Part shown: piece by piece, positions 57,417 to 64,000 of the stretch
Layout of the letters: each line of letters opens with the position of its first letter
Position numbering within the stretch: the first letter of the stretch is position 1
Assembly: GCF_042651065.1 (NCBI RefSeq)
Contig: NZ_JBHSCH010000010.1
Location: 20,859-84,858 of the forward strand
Direction of reading: 5' to 3'
Length of the DNA: 64,000 nucleotides
From: Pseudoroseomonas aestuarii
Lineage (GTDB): Bacteria; Pseudomonadota; Alphaproteobacteria; Acetobacterales; Acetobacteraceae
The notes under the pieces: model-generated
Databases searched by the model: none
The model's input: the letters and a program-made list of their open reading frames with translations, nothing else
Told to the model about the DNA's origin: nothing
Made by a program: the position numbers and the translations under genes

Positions 57417-57914
57417 CTATATCCTGTGCAGGAGGACCGCCGCGTCGCCCAGGGCGATGGCCAGCCCATAAGGCAACGGTCCCCGCCGGCGGATGCGCCA
57501 GGCCTCGACATGGCAGAGGCGCGGCAGGATGCCGCCGGCCGGGGCAGGCCGCGCCAGATGCGCCGGCAGCAGCCAGGAGAGCGCCAGATAGGCCAGGGCC
57601 AGAACCCCGCCGGCGAGCGCGGTGACCACCAGGAAGTCCCAGACCATGGCCGGGGCCATGCCGAGGGCGAGGGCCGACATCAGCTTCACGTCTCCGCCGC
57701 CCAGCGCGCCGCGCGCGAAGAGGAAGAGCAGGAGGGCGAAGAGCGCGGCCGCCGTGAGAACCGAGAGGAGCGCCGCCTGGGGGCCCAGGGCCAGCCGGGC
57801 GGCGAGGCCGATCAGGGCCGCCAGGATGCTGACCGTGTCGGGGATGGTACGCGTGGCGATGTCGCGCCAGGCAGCGACGGCCAGGAGCGGGAGAAGACAG
57901 GCGAAGAGAAGCAC
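57417..57914 (-). CDS. cpaA: Prepilin peptidase CpaA/TadV
   Basis: A type IV prepilin peptidase-like membrane protein of about 165 residues with six hydrophobic segments. The active Asp residues are in RDIATRTIPDTVS and GGGDVKLMSALAL (GxGD motif). The GTG at 57914 lies after AGGAGA; a TTG six bases upstream (57920) is also possible. It cleaves the leaders of the Flp pilin and minor pilins. Confidence 0.9.
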   Translation of the reverse strand: MLLFACLLPLLAVAAWRDIATRTIPDTVSILAALIGLAARLALGPQAALLSVLTAAALFALLLFLFARGALGGGDVKLMSALALGMAPAMVWDFLVVTALAGGVLALAYLALSWLLPAHLARPAPAGGILPRLCHVEAWRIRRRGPLPYGLAIALGDAAVLLHRI

Positions 57915-58005
57915 CGCCAAATGTCTCCTGCAGCCTTTGGATAAAATGGCCAAGTCATGGGTACGAGGCGGCGGGAACACCGCCGCCTCGAAGGAAGAGA
58001 ATTTA

Positions 58006-58209
58006 TTACGGGGTGGTTGCGGCGGTAACCGCAGAGTCGACCTTGGTCTGAACACCGCTCAGAAAGGTCGTGATGTTGTCGCCAAAGCCGCCGATGGCGG
58101 CCGCAACGCCCACCACGAGCACCGCGGCAATCACGCCATATTCCAGGGCGGTGACTCCCTTGCGATCCGCCTTGAGAGTGGTGAGCAGATAAATCGCCTT
58201 ACCCATCAT
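58006..58209 (-). CDS. flp: Flp/Fap major pilin
   Basis: A 67-residue pilin. After a short basic leader (MMGKAIYLLTTLKADRKG) comes the cleavage site and hydrophobic segment GVTALEYGVIAAVLVVGVAA with Glu-Tyr near the start, typical of Flp pilins. GGAG precedes the ATG at 58209. It is the first gene of the minus-strand pilus operon, with the promoter in the 174-base spacer shared with the divergent tadG gene. Confidence 0.93.
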   Translation of the reverse strand: MMGKAIYLLTTLKADRKGVTALEYGVIAAVLVVGVAAAIGGFGDNITTFLSGVQTKVDSAVTAATTP

Positions 58210-58383
58210 GGGATTCGCTCCGTTATCGCACCGCAGCGGGAACAGGATGTCGCGCGACCATCGCGCGATCTCTCTCAATGACTGCCCGCATCGGTAGCAA
58301 TCCGGAGGTAACATTTGCCTCTTCACAACCTCAAGAGGTATTTCAACGCTTGGTAAAAATCCTGCGAGAATGTTAAGGGGTGT

Positions 58384-59895
58384 GTGCTGAACATCACAAC
58401 CCCTTGTGCGAGGCGCAAGCCTGAGCGCAACCCTGAGCAAATAGCGACCCGGCCTCCTTCCATCCTTGAGTGGTCCCGCGCTGTGCCCCTTCGCCTCCCC
58501 CTCCTGCTCTCCCGGCTCGGCGGTCCGGCTTCACGCCTGCGGCGGGACCGGCGGGGCGCCACGGTGGTGCTGTTCGCCCTCAGCGCCACGGCGCTGCTCG
58601 GTGCGGTCGCGCTGATCACGGATGGCGGGCTGCTCTATCTGACCCAGCGGCGCGTGCAGAGCGCGGCCGACGCGGCCGCCATCGCCGCCGCCTCGGCCGC
58701 CGGAACGCGCTCCAGCACCGCCGCCCTGGCGGCCGCGACCGAAGTCGCGACGCTCAACGGCTTCACCACGGATGCCGAAACCACGGTGCAGGCCCGCAAT
58801 CCGCCTGACAGCGGCCCCTACATGAACAACGGCCAGGCCTATGAGGTGACGATCCGCCGCCGGCAGCCGATGGCACTCGCCGCCACCCTCTTCGGGATGG
58901 GCGATAGCGATGTCAGCGCGCGGGCCGTGGCCATGCTGAAAAGCCAGATGCAGGTCTGCCTGCTTGCCCTCAACGGCACCGCCAAGGTTTCCAGCTTCAG
59001 CAAGTTCGAGATGCGCGGCTGCGCCATCGGCGCCAATGCCACAGGCAGCAAGGCGGTGCAGATCGATCAAGCCGGCAGCTTCAGCGCCCAGGGCGTCGTG
59101 ACAGCGGGATTGTGCGACGGCTGCACCAACACGAATGTGAAGCTGACCGATGGCTACCAGGAGCAGATGCCGCCGATCTCCAACCCCTATGCGCCGCTGG
59201 ACAAGCTGACCCCGCCGGATCCGCCCTGCACCACCAGCTCCACGACCAGCTTCAATTCCACCATGCGTATTCCACGCTACGAGCAAAGCCAGACGGCCTT
59301 CTGCAACAAGGCCTATTTCGTGGAGAATGACGGCGTGGTCGTGCTGGACGCCGGGACCTACATCTTCCGCAATGCATCGCTGACCTTCCGCAGCCTTTCG
59401 GAAGTGCGTTGCAATGGCTGCACCTTCATCCTGGTTGGCACCGGGGCGGGCACGACGGCGTCCTTCACCGCCGCCACTCTCAGCCAGTTCCTCTGCGACA
59501 ACTGCAGCATCGTGCTGCTGGGCAGCCAGCCCGGGCAGGTGACGTTCAGCAGCATCTCCAAGGCCCGCCTCACCGCGCCCGCGACCAACACCTATGACTC
59601 CGCGCTGAACGGCATGATCATCACCCGCGCCAATGCCGGCCCCGCAGGCACTAGCAGCAACCCGACGCTGAACCTCAGCAATCTCAGCGCGATCGATCTG
59701 CTGGGCGGCATCTATGTGCCGAATGCCTTCACGCGCATCAGCAACATGTCCGCGCCGAACCCCAGCACCTGCCTTCCGGTGGTGGCCGGCACCCTGGAGG
59801 TGGGGCAGCTCAGCAACTTCCCCTTCGACGTCAGCGGCTGCCCGGGCCGCAATACCAAGGTGCCGCAGGTGATGGTGCCGAGGATGGTGGAATGA
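58384..59895 (+). CDS. tadG: TadG-like pilus-associated protein (Tad domain)
   Basis: A 503-residue protein. The N-terminal helix with the Tad signature reads RDRRGATVVLFALSATALLG, then ALITDGGLLYLTQRRVQSAADAAAIAAA. The rest is an exported domain with paired Cys (CDGCTNTNVKL, RCNGCTFIL, CDNCSIVLLG). GTG at 58384 with AAGGGG upstream is used; a start nearer the helix is possible. It is divergent from flp and followed by tadE and tadF. Confidence 0.85.
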   Translation: MLNITTPCARRKPERNPEQIATRPPSILEWSRAVPLRLPLLLSRLGGPASRLRRDRRGATVVLFALSATALLGAVALITDGGLLYLTQRRVQSAADAAAIAAASAAGTRSSTAALAAATEVATLNGFTTDAETTVQARNPPDSGPYMNNGQAYEVTIRRRQPMALAATLFGMGDSDVSARAVAMLKSQMQVCLLALNGTAKVSSFSKFEMRGCAIGANATGSKAVQIDQAGSFSAQGVVTAGLCDGCTNTNVKLTDGYQEQMPPISNPYAPLDKLTPPDPPCTTSSTTSFNSTMRIPRYEQSQTAFCNKAYFVENDGVVVLDAGTYIFRNASLTFRSLSEVRCNGCTFILVGTGAGTTASFTAATLSQFLCDNCSIVLLGSQPGQVTFSSISKARLTAPATNTYDSALNGMIITRANAGPAGTSSNPTLNLSNLSAIDLLGGIYVPNAFTRISNMSAPNPSTCLPVVAGTLEVGQLSNFPFDVSGCPGRNTKVPQVMVPRMVE

Positions 59896-60338
59896 AGGCG
59901 ATGCTCACCCGCCTCGGGGTCTGCCGTCGGGGTGTTTCCCTGACGGAGTTTGCGCTGATCGCGCCTGTCCTCTGCCTGCTGGTGATGGGCAGCTTCGATG
60001 TGGGGAACGCCATCCAGCAGAGCCTGCAACTGGAAGCGGCGGCTCGGGCCGGGGCGCAATATGCCTTCAGCCGCCCGGCCGACAGTGTGGGCATCACCGC
60101 CGCCATCCGCGCCAATCTTCCGGGCTGGAGCGATATCAGCGTGCCGGACCCAGCCATGGCCTGCCGCTGCGACGATGGCGCGACCGTGTCCTGTCATGGC
60201 GGTGTCTGCGCCACGGGCACGCCGGCCACCTATCTCTCGATCCGCGTCAGCCGGCCTTTCAGTGCCAGCACACCCCTGGCTGCCGCCGTCCTGCCGGCGC
60301 AAACCCTGACCGGCCATGTCGAACTCCGTCTTCGCTAG
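59892..60338 (+). CDS. tadE: TadE-like pseudopilin
   Basis: A 148-residue minor pilin. The leader RRGVSLTEFALIAPVLCLLVMG has the Glu at position five of the hydrophobic part, the TadE motif for CpaA cleavage and assembly. The C-terminal part has Cys pairs (CRCDDGATVSCHGGVC). Start overlaps the tadG stop (ATGA). Confidence 0.88.
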   Translation: MKAMLTRLGVCRRGVSLTEFALIAPVLCLLVMGSFDVGNAIQQSLQLEAAARAGAQYAFSRPADSVGITAAIRANLPGWSDISVPDPAMACRCDDGATVSCHGGVCATGTPATYLSIRVSRPFSASTPLAAAVLPAQTLTGHVELRLR

Positions 60339-60729
60339 GCTCGGCCGGCGGGGCGCGCTCTCGCTCGAATTCGCCCTCGCCACCTTGCCCTTCATGCTGC
60401 TTTTCATGGGCGGTATCGAGATGTCGCGCTACGTCTACACGGTTCAGGCCGTGCACGCCTATGCCGATGCCGCGCTGCGCAGGACGCTGGTCTATGTGGG
60501 CGAGGACGCGCAGAAGCGCTGCTTGGCCGATCTCTCGGAGGTCGTCGCCCGCCCGGGTCTGCCCATGGGGCTGGAGCCGGAGCAACTGCTGCAGGAGCGG
60601 CGAGGCTGCCAGCGCAATGGCAGCATCACCCTGGTCAGCATCGACATCAGCTACCGCTTCACCTTCGCCGTGAATGTCCTCGGCACCGGAGAGGCGCGCA
60701 TCACCCGCGCGGCGCAGCAAAATCTCTAG
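60316..60729 (+). CDS. tadF: TadF/TadE-like pseudopilin
   Basis: A 137-residue minor pilin overlapping tadE by 23 bases. The leader RRGALSLEFALATLPFMLLF keeps the conserved Glu and the hydrophobic helix. It is the last gene of the tad plus-strand unit. Together TadE/F/G are needed for Flp pilus formation. Confidence 0.85.
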   Translation: MSNSVFARLGRRGALSLEFALATLPFMLLFMGGIEMSRYVYTVQAVHAYADAALRRTLVYVGEDAQKRCLADLSEVVARPGLPMGLEPEQLLQERRGCQRNGSITLVSIDISYRFTFAVNVLGTGEARITRAAQQNL

Positions 60730-61713
60730 CTAACAGCGCCTTGCTTTGATGGAAACTCATGGCGCGATCTGAGGGCGGACGCGGCGCTGGAGGCTGTCGG
60801 CAAGGCTACGCAGCAGGATGTGGATGCGGGCCGCCGACGCATCACCGCACCGGCGGCTGATAATGGACATGACAGCTTCGACTTCTTAACGCTGCCGACA
60901 GAGGCTTTACAGCTTGGTGGCCCAGCCTCATCGTCATTTCCTGGCGCAGCGAGATGCCGACAACGGCCGGGGCCGAGCAGCGCCTCCGGGCAGAGATCAG
61001 ATTATCCACTTTCGGTTCCTCCTTGCCGAAGCGATGACTGACCTCGCTGTATCCGGCGTTTGCGGAAAGAGAACTGTAGGGGTGATGGCTGCAGCCGCCG
61101 CGGCGAGCGGCTCAAGATCCGGGGGGTCGCCGCAGCGTCTGCGGACCGGGCCACAGGGCGAAGGCCCCACTCCCCCAGGTCGCGCTGCCGGCGCCGTTTC
61201 TGGCCCTCCCAAGCAAAGTGCCAGGAGACGTGGGACAGGAAAAAGCTTTCTGTATCGGCGGTCAACCGTGCGTTGTGCTGCTCAATCCTCCCGACACAGT
61301 CAGGGGCTTTTGCAAGAGCCGCGTCCAGAAGATCCTGCAGCACGGCGTCGAGTGATCTGGCACCATCCGCAGCGCGATGAAGCGCTGCAGTCGGCCGCAA
61401 AGACGGAGCAGGCCCTTGAGGCCGTGAGGGGCGAATGCTTGCCCAGCAAAAGGGTGGAAAGCAAATCCGTCGAAGGAGGGGCTGAATGCGAGAAGCAGCC
61501 AAGTGGCGGAACCTTCGGCAGATCAGGGCAGCCGCCAGTTGGGCAAAGTGCGCGAGTAGATTATTTGCACAAATGTGAACGCAAAAAATTCAACTTTGAA
61601 CCAAGGCCGCCAACAGATCAATAAAACGGAAAATAATAAAGCACTTTCCTCAGAGTTATGTTTTAAAACATTCAGATCTGGAAATTTAAATTTATTATAG
61701 AAGGATGTATTTC
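60730..61713. other. Long gene-poor stretch after the tad locus
   Basis: I recognise no gene in these roughly 980 bases. The first two thirds are GC-rich but broken by stops in all plausible frames, like decayed mobile DNA. A short minus-strand frame at about 60766-60896 (ending AARIHILLRSLADSLQRRV) looks coding-like but has no start or known family. The last 150 bases turn strongly AT-rich and carry the palindrome ATGTTTTAAAACAT (61658-61671), probably promoter DNA for the next gene. Confidence 0.5.
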
Positions 61714-62961
61714 ATGAATTATTTGTTGCGGATACTATTATATTTTCTGTTGTCTTTGCCTGTGCAGGCTAAGACGACCATAGGCTATGACAGCCAAGGC
61801 TATCCTGCCCTAATGGTCGATGGTAAAGTATTCGAACCGCGTGGATACAATGTTGTCATACAGCATCAGGGAGAACCCTACCAGAGTTTTGCTACTTTCG
61901 ATGTTGAGTATTTTAATCCTGAAATGTTGGAAAGAAATTTTAAAATATTGGAGAAAGCCGGATACAATTACGTCAGGCTTTGGCTGAAAGGCTATGACGC
62001 CGATAACGGATTTGGCCTACAGGCGCCTGGTATCAGCGACAGCTATGTGAACAATGTGCTGCTGGGGATGCAGTTGGCTCGGAGGCATGGGCTGCAGGTC
62101 GTGCTGACCGGCAGCTTCCGTCCGGGCGTCTGGATGCCGGCCAATTATATGCCTGCCGGTCAGCCTTCTGGCAGGGAAGTATCCGGCATAAATCGCCTTT
62201 TGCTTTTGCCTGCCATGGCACAAGCGCTAGGAGATTTCTATGAAAATTTGCTGACCCGTATTAGCGAAATGGACAATAAAATAATATCGAGTATTCTTTA
62301 TTTTGACCTTTATAATGAATTACATTTCGATCTGTCACAACCGCCGTTCGAGAGGATGGCTGGGAAGTATGTTTATGCGGGGCAGACCTATGACCTGGCG
62401 ATTCCCGGCGACCGCCAAGCACTGATGGACGCGGCAGGACGGCAATGGCTGCGTACTATGGCTGGCGCGATCCATCGGGTAGAACCTGACTTGCTGATAA
62501 CAGCCAGTTCCTTTCCGGTGGCAAACTTCGGGCATCGTGGTTTCGATGGCGGCAAAATACTCGGCCAGCCGCAACAATGGAAACCGTATCCTCTGCGGCC
62601 CTCCGTCATCTTGGCTGGTGGTGCAAACTTGATCGACATCCACCTTTATACCCGTCCCGCAGGGAACAACCGGTCACGCTCAGCGCAAAAGGTCGTTGAA
62701 TTGCTGGCAAGAAGCGACATAACGCCAGCATTGACAGCGCATGTCCCACTAATTTTGGGCGAGTTTGGTTCAAAGGACTTGTTCATTTCTCAGCCCGATA
62801 AGTCTCTGCCAGAAATGGAGACTGTTTGGCAGGCACTTTGTCCACTGCGTCCGGCAGGGTACGCACTTTGGGTTTTGCGCGGCAGCATGGCCCAGCAGAC
62901 CCCAGGAGGGGTTGCACTCTTGCACCGCTTTGGTGCAGCTACGCCTCATTGTCCGCGATGA
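61714..62961 (+). CDS. Exported clan GH-A glycoside hydrolase-like protein (GH5-like)
   Basis: A 415-residue protein with a signal peptide (MNYLLRILLYFLLSLPVQA). It has the TIM-barrel pattern of clan GH-A: YNYVRLWL on strand 3, the acid/base Glu in DLYNELHF (N201, E202), a substrate-side His/Tyr in DIHLY (about 308-312) and the nucleophile Glu in PLILGEFGS (about 350). A GH5 or related endo-glycanase is likely; the target is unknown. The ATG at 61714 has AGAAGGA at good spacing, better than the ATG at 61705. Base and codon use are visibly AT-richer than all neighbours, indicating recent transfer. Confidence 0.75.
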   Translation: MNYLLRILLYFLLSLPVQAKTTIGYDSQGYPALMVDGKVFEPRGYNVVIQHQGEPYQSFATFDVEYFNPEMLERNFKILEKAGYNYVRLWLKGYDADNGFGLQAPGISDSYVNNVLLGMQLARRHGLQVVLTGSFRPGVWMPANYMPAGQPSGREVSGINRLLLLPAMAQALGDFYENLLTRISEMDNKIISSILYFDLYNELHFDLSQPPFERMAGKYVYAGQTYDLAIPGDRQALMDAAGRQWLRTMAGAIHRVEPDLLITASSFPVANFGHRGFDGGKILGQPQQWKPYPLRPSVILAGGANLIDIHLYTRPAGNNRSRSAQKVVELLARSDITPALTAHVPLILGEFGSKDLFISQPDKSLPEMETVWQALCPLRPAGYALWVLRGSMAQQTPGGVALLHRFGAATPHCPR

Positions 62962-63019
62962 AGCCAAGTTCTGAAGGCTGTCGTGAGATCGCTGGAGTGT
63001 CTCGGGACTGGTTGTCGTC

Positions 63020-63903
63020 ACCGGTCCGGTAGATCAGCCGGAGCCAAGGTGGGCTGCTCGACGAGCCTGTACGGCCTGGGCAGGAAGATGCGGTGGACGA
63101 GCCGAAGCGGCTGCGGTGGGAGAACGGGATCCTCCGCCAGGAGCGGGACATCCTGAGGCGGGCCACCGCTTTTCCACCGAGGAGGGAGGTCGGTGAGGTT
63201 CGCGCTCATCGATGTGGCGAAAGAGGGATTCCCCCTCCACCGTCTCTGCCACGTTCCTGGCGTCAGCCAGAGTGGCGACATTGCCTGGGAGGGCTGTGCT
63301 GGCCTGCCGCCGCCAGCATGAGAACGTGGTTCTCCTGGCTCATGCTCGGCCGGCTCTCTCATTGTTGAACGGCACCTTTGGCAGCCCGAGGACCATGCGG
63401 GAACTGCACGACAGCGACTTGGCGGCCGGGCGCCGCCGGAGGGCCCGTCTGATGCGGGAGGATGGCCTCGCGCCCGGCGGAAGCGACGGCTCAAGCGGAC
63501 TACCGACAGCATCATGCCCAACCGATCGCACTCGGCCTGCGGGACGGGGACTTGTCGGCGGAGGACCCCAATCAGAAGTGCACCATCGATATCTTCTACA
63601 TCCGGAGCGGCGAAGGCTGGTTGTGTCTGGCCGTGGTCACCGGCCTGTTCGCGCAGCGGGCCGCCGGCTGAGCGCGGCATACCGGCTGCACCAGGAGTTG
63701 GCGTTGGCCGCCCTGCGCAAGATCCTCGCCATGCGTCGCCCGGCGCCGGAGCTGATCCATCATGCGGAGCGTGGCAGCCAATATTGCTCTGCTGGCCACT
63801 GAGCGGAGCTCCGAGAGCACGGCATCCTGATTTCGATGTCGGGCAAAGGGAATTGCTACGACAACGCCATGGTCGAGACGTTCTTCAAGGCGCTGAGGTC
63901 GGA
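63020..63903 (+). pseudogene. Frameshifted IS3-family transposase
   Basis: Pieces of both transposase frames are recognisable in different plus-strand frames. They are the end of OrfA (EPKRLRWENGILRQERDILR, 63099-63160), the start of OrfB (RFALIDVAKEGFPLHRLCHV after GTG 63193), then FGSPRTMRELHDSDLAAG, RKRRLKRTTDSIMPN, DIFYIRSGEGWLCLAVVTGL, QELALAALRKILAMRRPAPE, LIHHAERGSQYCSAGH followed by a stop, and finally ISMSGKGNCYDNAMVETFFK. At least four frame changes and in-frame stops make it inactive. The C-terminus is cut off by the IS256-type element. Confidence 0.8.
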
Positions 63904-64000
63904 ACGGGACTGTCAGGAATTTCGTGTAGGGCGGGGCATAGTAGGGAAGAAGGAGACCCCCTATGGCCCGACGGAAAGAGCCGCGGATCCCGGATGCGAT
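63904..64000 (+). mobile_element. Left end of an IS256-family insertion sequence (partial)
   Basis: The IS3 reading breaks near 63904 and a new sequence begins (GGACTGTCAGGAATTTCGTG), followed by a ribosome site and a transposase start. The boundary is approximate; no inverted-repeat partner can be seen because the element runs off the window. Confidence 0.55.
63963..64000 (+). CDS. IS256-family transposase, N-terminus only
   Basis: The ATG at 63963, preceded by GAAGGAG, starts MARRKEPRIPDA, the usual opening of a group of IS256-family (mutator-type) transposases. Only 12 codons are inside the window, so the identification rests on that short match and on the insertion context. Confidence 0.6.
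   Translation, partial: MARRKEPRIPDA

Noticed and set aside
60914..61624. A 236-codon plus-strand frame and a 166-codon minus-strand frame (61002-61502) after the tad locus
   Set aside because: Neither shows a family motif, a ribosome site or natural composition; they look like chance frames in decayed DNA.

Overview
The window is very GC-rich DNA with dense coding and frequent 4-base gene overlaps (ATGA or GTGA). The gene content fits an aerobic, metabolically versatile alphaproteobacterium: three orphan Bug-type solute receptors, a tad/cpa pilus locus, alternative complex III with a caa3-type oxidase, and homogentisate catabolism. A Roseomonas-like member of the Acetobacteraceae is my best guess, but this is inference. 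No rRNA, tRNA or CRISPR array was seen.

Layout. (1) 1-685: start of an amino-acid/amide ABC receptor running off the left edge. (2) 814-11462: an iron-responsive locus with an exported YncE-like propeller, a catecholate siderophore set (EntE-like ligase, stand-alone aryl carrier protein, EntF-like C-A-PCP-TE synthetase whose A-domain code reads as L-serine), a periplasmic IroE-like esterase, an M20 amidohydrolase and an MFS exporter. Three Fur-box-like sites lie at 814, 7902 and 11444. (3) 11498-14102: HxlR regulator, divergent quinone-oxidoreductase-like enzyme, and a chloroperoxidase-type hydrolase. (4) 14254-25963: a twelve-gene minus-strand operon for alternative complex III (actA-F), a small membrane protein, SCO, and cytochrome c oxidase subunits II, I, III and IV. 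Every junction overlaps. (5) 26281-30330: SsuA-like receptor, Bug receptor, fumarylacetoacetate-hydrolase-family enzyme, divergent GntR regulator and a decayed MFS remnant. (6) 30374-35610: RND pump and adaptor with a divergent TetR regulator and a large operator-like palindrome. (7) 35665-41293: tyrosine/homogentisate catabolism (hppD, hmgA, fahA), a Bug receptor and a divergent Lrp-type regulator. (8) 41357-42555: RES-Xre toxin-antitoxin pair. (9) 42690-49469: FadR-type regulator with an operator, three enolase-superfamily enzymes, a 2-hydroxyacid-dehydrogenase-fold protein, a Bug receptor and an NTF2-like protein, probably for sugar-acid breakdown. (10) 49637-60729: tad pilus locus; the machinery, peptidase and Flp pilin are on the minus strand and three minor pilin/TadG-type genes on the plus strand. 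(11) 60730-64000: an atypical end with a gene-poor kilobase, an AT-rich exported clan GH-A glycosidase gene, a frameshifted IS3 transposase and the start of an IS256-type element.

How it works together. Iron shortage should derepress siderophore synthesis, export and periplasmic ester cleavage; the genes making 2,3-dihydroxybenzoate and the outer-membrane receptor are not in the window and must lie elsewhere. The act/cox operon encodes a complete quinol-to-oxygen electron path that bypasses the bc1 complex. Each catabolic island pairs its enzymes with its own regulator and usually a lone Bug-type binding protein, suggesting shared TctAB membrane partners elsewhere in the genome.
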